A stretch of DNA of 64,000 bases from positions 868,001 to 932,000 of the forward strand of contig NZ_SMGK01000001.1 of assembly GCF_004339725.1 (NCBI RefSeq). The letters are read 5' to 3'. Below the pieces are notes generated by a model, which made no database searches, was not told where the DNA came from, and saw only the letters and a program-made list of their open reading frames with translations. Below are positions 59,070 through 64,000 of the stretch, one piece after another. Numbering within the stretch: position 1 is the first letter of the stretch; each line of letters opens with the position of its first letter. The position numbers were made by a program, and so were the translations under genes. Source of the stretch: Acidipila rosea. GTDB lineage: Bacteria; Acidobacteriota; Terriglobia; Terriglobales; Acidobacteriaceae.

Positions 59070-59109
59070 CGAGCGATAATCATTATCAGGCGATAACAAT
59101 TATCGCTCG
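59070..59109. promoter_or_regulatory. Fur-like double inverted repeat
   Basis: GATAAT-C-ATTATC (59075-59087) is the 6-1-6 core of the classical Fur box. GATAAC-A-ATTATC (59092-59104) repeats it 17 bp later with one mismatch. The pair is nested in an 11-bp inverted repeat, CGAGCGATAAT / ATTATCGCTCG. It lies about 160 bases upstream of the amidohydrolase gene and downstream of xylB. No T-run follows, so an operator is likelier than a terminator. Confidence 0.5.
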
Positions 59110-59195
59110 TGTCTGGATTTGCACCATATTCAGTGCGGGAATAAGCCCTCCGAGCGCGCACTTTGGCTGCAAAAGGCTCCCAATTCTAGGCTGAT

Positions 59196-60671
59196 TTACT
59201 CTCCCCGAATCGCCCGCAGCGCCGGATAAATCCGACGGTAAACCTGGTAACCGCGCTCATATTCGGCCGTGTCTTCGGGCATGATCTGCTCCGCCACTTC
59301 GATCGCCGCCGCGCAGGCCGCATCCGTATCCGGCCACGCTCCTGCGCCCACACCCGCCAGCAGCGCAGCGCCAAAGGCCGCGCCCTCTTCCGCCACCAGC
59401 ACGTCGCACGGGTAGTTGTAGATGCCCGCCTGGATCGCGCGCCACAGCGGGCTGCGCGCGCCGCCGCCGCCCAGACGCACGCCGTTCACCGGAATGCCCA
59501 ACTCGGCGAAAAGCGTAAAGGTGTCCTTGAGCGAATAGGCCACGCCTTCGAGCACCGCCCGCACCAGATGCGCGCGCGTTGTGCCTGCTGTAATTCCGCA
59601 GAAAGCCGCCGTTGCATGCGAGTCAAGATGGGGTGTCCGCTCGCCCAACAGATACGGCGCCCACAGCACGCCGTCGCTGCCCGCGGGCACGTCCACCGCG
59701 TCCGCCGTCAGCGCCGTGTAGTCTTCCTGCGGCGCCAGGACCTCGCGCAGCCAGCGCAGGGAGAGCCCCGCCGCCTGCGTCACACCCATCACGTGCCAGC
59801 GTCCAGGCACCGCATGGCAGAAGGTATGCAGCCGCCCCAGCGGATCGCGCGTCGGCTCCGCTGTGGCCGCAAACACCACCCCCGAGGAGCCAATCGTCGC
59901 CGAGACGGAGCCAGGCTGCAGAATGCCCATGCCCACGGCTCCCGCGCCTTGGTCGCCTGCCCCCGCCACTACCACGGTTCCGGCACTCAGGCCGGTCAGG
60001 GCTGCAGACTCAGCCGATACCGCTGCACATACTTCCTGTGACTCGAAGAGCTCGGGCAGCCACGCCTCGTCGATCCCCGCCGCCGCGGCCACTTCAGAGG
60101 ACCAGCGGCGATGCGCCACATCGAGCAGCAGCGTGCCCGAGGCCTCCTGCACGTCCATCGCATATTTGCCCGTCAGCCGGTAGCGTACGTAATCCTTGGG
60201 GCAGAGAATATGCGCGATCTGCGCGAAGATCTCCGGTTCGTGATCGCGCACCCAGAGCAGCTTGGTCAGCGTGAAGTTGGGGAGCGCCGGGTTGGCCGTC
60301 AACTCGATCAGGTGCTCCCGGCCCAGCTTCGCATGGAGCCAGTCACACTGCGGGCCGGTGCGCTGATCGCACCAGATCAGCGAGGGGCGCAGCACGCGGC
60401 CCTCCGCGTCCAGCATCACCGCGCCATGCATTTGGCCGGTCAGCCCGAGGGCCTTCACCTCGGCAGCGCTTACGCCGCTGCTCGCCATGACGCCCTTGAT
60501 CGACTCCTGCGCGGCGCGCCACCAGTCCTCCGGATCCTGCTCGGCCCAGCCCGGCTGCGGGCTCCGAAAAGCCGCATGTTCACTCGCTGCGGAGGCGATC
60601 AGCTTGCCATGTTCATCTACCAGGACAGCGCGCGTGCCGCCCGTTCCCACATCCAGACCAAGAAAGTACAC
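59196..60671 (-). CDS. xylB: Xylulokinase
   Basis: Phosphorylates D-xylulose to xylulose-5-phosphate. The 491-residue FGGY-family kinase shows GLDVGTGGTRAVLVD (phosphate-1), GLTGQMHG near residue 76, DQRTGPQC, GAGDQGAGAVG, and LGGGGARSPLWRAIQA (adenosine motif), all of the XylB type. GTG start preceded by GGGAG at 7 bases. No xylose isomerase is in the window. It lies downstream of the GH39-like gene in the same direction (48 bases). Confidence 0.93.
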   Translation of the reverse strand: MYFLGLDVGTGGTRAVLVDEHGKLIASAASEHAAFRSPQPGWAEQDPEDWWRAAQESIKGVMASSGVSAAEVKALGLTGQMHGAVMLDAEGRVLRPSLIWCDQRTGPQCDWLHAKLGREHLIELTANPALPNFTLTKLLWVRDHEPEIFAQIAHILCPKDYVRYRLTGKYAMDVQEASGTLLLDVAHRRWSSEVAAAAGIDEAWLPELFESQEVCAAVSAESAALTGLSAGTVVVAGAGDQGAGAVGMGILQPGSVSATIGSSGVVFAATAEPTRDPLGRLHTFCHAVPGRWHVMGVTQAAGLSLRWLREVLAPQEDYTALTADAVDVPAGSDGVLWAPYLLGERTPHLDSHATAAFCGITAGTTRAHLVRAVLEGVAYSLKDTFTLFAELGIPVNGVRLGGGGARSPLWRAIQAGIYNYPCDVLVAEEGAAFGAALLAGVGAGAWPDTDAACAAAIEVAEQIMPEDTAEYERGYQVYRRIYPALRAIRGE

Positions 60672-60719
60672 CGTCAGACTCCCGTTTGATAAAGCGATTC
60701 ACTAGACGAAGCTAATGTA

Positions 60720-62225
60720 TCACTGTGCGACGACGATTACCGCAAAAGGATCGAGCATCAGCCTAGTCGAGCTGGCTCGATAGGTCTGGACGGTTGCACC
60801 GTTTCGCGAGCTTTGGACGCCTGAAACTTCGCCGTGGCTGAACTCCGGTGGCAGCTCCAGCCGCATGGAGCGGTTGCGCTTGTTCACCAGCAGCAGCTTG
60901 CGCCTGCCGTCATGCACAAACCCCAGCGCCGCGATTGCGGAGCTGTCCTGCTTCACATCGACCACTGTGTCGCCGGCTGAGAAGTTGCTTTTGATCAGCT
61001 GCAGCACTGCAAAGCGGGCATTCGGCGCGCCAGTGGTCCAGTCGAGCAGCGTCACGCTTGGGAACTGCGATGGATAGCCGACCAGTTGTGATTCGCCGAC
61101 CACGTCGATGCCCAGCTTCACGGTCTCCAGGTAGACATCGGCATAGAGCGCACCTGAGAGCTGCCAGTAGTAGGGGCTGATCGGCTTTTCGGCCTTCCCC
61201 GGAGTGCCGGGATCGCCGGGCAGAATTGAGCCAATTTCGTCGAGCGTCGTCCGCGTCTCCGGTGACAGACGCTTGCGTATTGACTCGATATAACGCACGG
61301 TCGAGAGGAAGCGCTCCGCCTGGTCAAAGAAGGTGTACTGCCAGTCCGAGACGGTCTGCCCAGCCGACGGAGTCGCATAGAAGTGGTAGGAGATCATGTC
61401 GAGCGGAATGCCGGGCTTGTGGTTTGCCGGGTTCAGGAAGTACTCAAACATCTCTGGATGGCTGCTGGGGTCGGCGAGCGCCAGCCCGACGAATTTCATC
61501 TTCGGGTTGTCCTTGTGGATCGCCGCCACAATGGCGTCGTAGTGTTGAGTGTAATCCTCGGCGGTCGTCTGGTGCTCGGAGTCGACCTCGTTGCCTACCT
61601 CCCAGTACGCGATCGGATAGTGGTGGCCGGAGTCATGGCGCTTGCCATTCTCGTCGATAAAGCCGCCGTTGGTGTACCAGTCCACCAGTCGCGCATAGTA
61701 GTCGCCAAGCTGTTTCCCGCTGGGGTCAATCAGCTGTGTGCCCTGCGTGTAGTCCCAGTCCACGTCATCAGGATTGGCGGGATAGGGAACCGGCTTCGGA
61801 GTTTTGTAGAGCCATGCCGGCGAAGTGCTGAAGTTGACGATGACCGGGTGGCCGGCTGTGGCATCGAGAAAGTCCGTAGTCATCGGGTCGATCCGGCTGA
61901 AGTCCCACGAAGTCGTCGTCTTGGTCGGCGGCTCCATCTCCGCCACTGCCAGCTTGGGATAGGGCAGCCAAGGCACATAGCGAACATAGTCTGCCCCCAG
62001 CGACTTCAGGTTGGCGAAGACCGCATCGTGGATCGGGGAAGCGCGCTCCAGCAGGGGATTGACCACTACCTGCAGCGTCGCCGTCGTCTTCGACGTTAGC
62101 AGTGGATGGTTCCAGTCCACCCGCACGGCAACATCGGAAGGAGCCTGGGCAAAGGCCGGGATGACCGCAAACAGTAAACCTGCGTATTTGAGCCGGCGGA
62201 GGATATCGCGAGCTGTGCTTTGCAC
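60720..62225 (-). CDS. GH39-like exported glycosidase
   Basis: A 501-residue glycosidase. Signal peptide at about 1-27 (LLFAVIPAFAQA). TIM-barrel motifs: FANLKSLGADYVRY, NFSTSPAWL, YWEVGNEVD with the acid/base Glu and TTLDEIGS with the likely nucleophile Glu. This is the clan A layout of GH39 beta-xylosidases/iduronidases. With xylB just downstream, xylose release is plausible. GTG 62225 is preceded by GGGAG; earlier in-frame codons up to 62339 fall in the hairpin region. Confidence 0.75.
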   Translation of the reverse strand: MQSTARDILRRLKYAGLLFAVIPAFAQAPSDVAVRVDWNHPLLTSKTTATLQVVVNPLLERASPIHDAVFANLKSLGADYVRYVPWLPYPKLAVAEMEPPTKTTTSWDFSRIDPMTTDFLDATAGHPVIVNFSTSPAWLYKTPKPVPYPANPDDVDWDYTQGTQLIDPSGKQLGDYYARLVDWYTNGGFIDENGKRHDSGHHYPIAYWEVGNEVDSEHQTTAEDYTQHYDAIVAAIHKDNPKMKFVGLALADPSSHPEMFEYFLNPANHKPGIPLDMISYHFYATPSAGQTVSDWQYTFFDQAERFLSTVRYIESIRKRLSPETRTTLDEIGSILPGDPGTPGKAEKPISPYYWQLSGALYADVYLETVKLGIDVVGESQLVGYPSQFPSVTLLDWTTGAPNARFAVLQLIKSNFSAGDTVVDVKQDSSAIAALGFVHDGRRKLLLVNKRNRSMRLELPPEFSHGEVSGVQSSRNGATVQTYRASSTRLMLDPFAVIVVAQ

Positions 62226-62302
62226 GTTAAATTTTCTCCCTATTGAAGCAAAAGCATTGTAAGCATTTCTGCCCGGAGAATCCATGAACCGCGCGACTCC
62301 AC

Positions 62303-62365
62303 GTTTCTGCTGCTTTCGGGCGCTCGCGTCTACCCGCACGCGAGCCCGAATAACGCAGCAGAAAC
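62303..62365. repeat. Long imperfect hairpin in a divergent region
   Basis: GTTTCTGCTGC (62303-62313) pairs with GCAGCAGAAAC (62355-62365). Inside it TTCGGGC and TCGCGT pair with ACGCGAGCCCGAA (62338-62350) around an 8-base loop. The result is a 63-base stem-loop of about 24 paired bases between the divergent GH39-like and NUDIX genes, so it is not a terminator of either. It may be a REP-like palindrome. Confidence 0.6.
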
Positions 62366-62374
62366 ATCAGTGGC

Positions 62375-62400
62375 GTGACTTCATGGCACAATGAAGTCAC
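62375..62400. promoter_or_regulatory. 10-bp inverted repeat before the NUDIX gene
   Basis: GTGACTTCAT-GGCACA-ATGAAGTCAC, perfect arms, ending six bases before the NUDIX ATG. It would overlap the ribosome-binding region, so it could be an operator or a translation-controlling hairpin. Confidence 0.5.
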
Positions 62401-62406
62401 CCTCGT

Positions 62407-62958
62407 ATGAGCATAAAAACACTCAGCAGTCGCGAAGTCTATCGCAACAACTGGCTCAGCGTGCGCGAAGATCAGATCGAGCGCAGCAATGGCGTGCCGG
62501 GCATCTACGGCGTCGTCGATAAGGATGATTGCGCCGTGGTTATCCCGCTCGACGGGGACCGAATCTACCTGATCGAGCAGTTTCGCTACACGATCCAGCA
62601 GCGTTGCCTGGAGCTGCCGCAGGGCGGCTGGGAGACGGCGGATATCGATCCGGAGCAGCTCGCGCGCGGCGAATTACGCGAGGAGACAGGCTTTAGTGCA
62701 GAGAAGATGATCTACCTCGGCACCATGTGGATCGCCTATGGCTTTGCCAAGCAGAAGCAGCACGTCTACCTTGCCACCGGGTTGACCCATGAAGGTGTCG
62801 ATCCTGATCCGGAAGAGCACGATCTCATACTCCGCTCTGCCACGGTGGCAGAGTTTGAGCAGATGCTGCTCGATGGAACCATCCAGGACACCTGCACGAT
62901 CGCTGCGTGGGGGCTCTACCGTTTATGGAAGGAACGGCAGCAGACCGGGGCTGTTTAG
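62407..62958 (+). CDS. NUDIX hydrolase (ADP-ribose pyrophosphatase-like)
   Basis: A 183-residue NUDIX protein: VVIPLDGDRIYLIEQFRY, then LPQGGWE and the box region LARGELREETGF (about residues 93-104), which keeps the EE metal ligands. Relative to the consensus RELxEETG, the Arg before the EL is Gly (GELREETG), with an Arg one step earlier. Family resemblance is to ADP-ribose/sugar-nucleotide pyrophosphatases. A strong inverted repeat stands just upstream. Confidence 0.85.
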   Translation: MSIKTLSSREVYRNNWLSVREDQIERSNGVPGIYGVVDKDDCAVVIPLDGDRIYLIEQFRYTIQQRCLELPQGGWETADIDPEQLARGELREETGFSAEKMIYLGTMWIAYGFAKQKQHVYLATGLTHEGVDPDPEEHDLILRSATVAEFEQMLLDGTIQDTCTIAAWGLYRLWKERQQTGAV

Positions 62959-62973
62959 AGCGCCCGGCTGCGC

Positions 62974-64000
62974 TTAATGTCCCATTGCCTCTGCCGGCAG
63001 CTTCTTCATCCTGGGTGGTTTGCGCATGATGAAGGGCAGCGGAACCAGGCAGGCGATGATCACGCTGAGCCACCAGAAAGCATTCATGTAGCTCAGCATC
63101 GAGGACTGCCTGAGCATCTGCTGGTAGGCGCGGCCCACCGCCATCTGCGAAGCAGCCGCAGAACCCTGGCCGAGCCGCATCAACGCCTGCTCCGTCTGGC
63201 TCAGGTAGCGGGAGTAGGCGAAGCTACCCGGAACCGTATTGGCGGAAAGAACGGATTGGTGCACCTGTTGCGTCCGCTGTAGGAAGGTGGTCAGCATCGC
63301 CGTACCCGCGCTGCCGCCCAGGTTACGCGCAAAGTTGGAAAAGCTTGAGATCTGGTTATTCTTGTCCCGGGGAACGCCGACGTAGTTCAGTGTGCTGATG
63401 GGGATGAAGATGAAGGCCAGCCCCATGACCTGAAACATGCGCCAGAGAACAATCTGTCCGAAGCTTACATTCAGGTCGAGCCGCGTGAGGTTGTAGAGGC
63501 CAATCGCAGTGACGGAGTAGCCCAAGGCGACCATCAGCCGCGCATCCATCTTGCCAACTAATTTGCCGGCGATGGGCATCATCAGCATCATCATGAAACC
63601 GGCAGGCGACAGCGCCATGCCGGCGCGCTCGGCGGTATAGCCCATCAGTACCTGAAGAAACTGCGGGATCAGAACCGTGGTGCCGAAGAGCACCATGCCG
63701 AGAATCAGTTGCAGGAAGACGGCAGTGCCAAAGTTGCGGTTCTTGAGCAGTTTGAGGTCGACGATTGGATCCTCGTGGTTCCACTCCCACCAGACGAAGA
63801 AGACCAGCAAGGTTACGGCGATGATGGCAAACGTCGTGATCATTGGACTGCCGAACCAGTCCTTCTCCTGGCCCTTGTCGAGGACGAATTCGAGGCAGCC
63901 TACACCCACCGCAACCAGTCCGAGCCCCATGCCGTCGACTTTACCCGCCTTGTCCTTCTGGACCTTGAGGTACGGTGGGTCTTCGACCATCCTGTTACTC
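62974..64000 (-). CDS. DHA2-type MFS efflux transporter, cut by the window edge
   Basis: The C-terminal two thirds of a 14-helix drug:H+ antiporter of the EmrB/QacA kind. The frame is still open at base 64000, so the N-terminus lies outside; reading enters at SNRMVEDPPYLK, just after the region that normally joins helices 6 and 7. Motifs include GTAVFLQLILGMVLFGTTVLIPQFLQ and SSFSNFARNLGGSAGTAMLTTFLQR. Adjacent regulator or HlyD-type partner genes are beyond the window. It converges with the NUDIX gene. Confidence 0.88.
   Translation of the reverse strand, partial: SNRMVEDPPYLKVQKDKAGKVDGMGLGLVAVGVGCLEFVLDKGQEKDWFGSPMITTFAIIAVTLLVFFVWWEWNHEDPIVDLKLLKNRNFGTAVFLQLILGMVLFGTTVLIPQFLQVLMGYTAERAGMALSPAGFMMMLMMPIAGKLVGKMDARLMVALGYSVTAIGLYNLTRLDLNVSFGQIVLWRMFQVMGLAFIFIPISTLNYVGVPRDKNNQISSFSNFARNLGGSAGTAMLTTFLQRTQQVHQSVLSANTVPGSFAYSRYLSQTEQALMRLGQGSAAASQMAVGRAYQQMLRQSSMLSYMNAFWWLSVIIACLVPLPFIMRKPPRMKKLPAEAMGH

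Noticed and set aside
59070-59109. Reading the GATAAT hairpin as the xylB terminator
   Set aside because: No T-run on the xylB strand and it lies about 90 bases after the stop. The Fur-like symmetry is a better account, although not proven.

Overview
This is a 64 kb GC-rich chromosomal window with the hallmarks of Acidobacteria, most likely family Acidobacteriaceae (class Terriglobia). The evidence is two duplicated orphan MacB-like permeases of the ADOP type, a VWFA-related protein of the acidobacterial type, an S55 (SpoIVB-like) surface peptidase, a very large carboxypeptidase-regulatory/TonB-dependent (Oar-like) receptor, and plant-polysaccharide enzymes (GH28, GH127, GH39-like, xylulokinase). 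No rRNA, tRNA or CRISPR array was seen.

Layout. 0.1-5.2 kb: housekeeping genes (zinc-ribbon miniprotein, pyrF, rlpA-like, thiD, M16 peptidase, rlmN). 5.2-7.7 kb: an ADOP permease broken by one frameshift, with a possible sigma-54-type control region upstream. 7.9-12.5 kb: a soluble PRC/MgtE-N/CBS protein followed by an NRAMP-like transporter with non-canonical metal-site motifs, a DUF4126 membrane protein and a dihydrolipoamide dehydrogenase-like flavoenzyme. 12.5-19.9 kb: a GlgE-pathway cluster (GlgE, TreS-maltokinase fusion, a degenerate glycosyltransferase-like protein, a TM-helix-repeat membrane protein) that should convert trehalose to alpha-1,4-glucan. 19.9-22.7 kb: a three-domain LigD without a linked Ku. 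22.7-31 kb: FAD oxidoreductase, lipase-maturation-factor-like protein, two GT2 enzymes, a Wzy/O-antigen-ligase-like protein and a TPR protein. 31.5-40.9 kb: TonB receptor with a clear terminator, GH28, a DUF885 peptidase and GH127. 40.9-47.4 kb: class A beta-lactamase-like protein, a class C-like serine hydrolase next to murQ (cell-wall recycling), the S55 peptidase and the divergent VWFA-related protein.

47.4-59 kb looks like an accessory region. Its base composition is less GC-rich in places, and it holds a possible gene relic, two diverged copies of an ~85 bp repeat, an IS1182-type transposase tail and several regulator genes with visible operators. Its most interesting content is a tightly coupled three-gene operon (48050-51266) encoding a HEPN-like small protein, a ParA-like ATPase with a KGGVGR-variant Walker A, and a second P-loop ATPase. 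It looks like an NTP-dependent conflict or defence module. Next to it are a MarR gene whose promoter carries two perfect operators, a DUF1398 gene, an intact ADOP permease, and a TetR gene divergent from a 33-residue membrane peptide plus a YdjM-like membrane protein.

59-64 kb returns to sugar metabolism (xylB, GH39-like), then a NUDIX hydrolase and a DHA2-type MFS transporter cut by the window edge. Functions are assigned from motifs and family memory only; no database search was possible.
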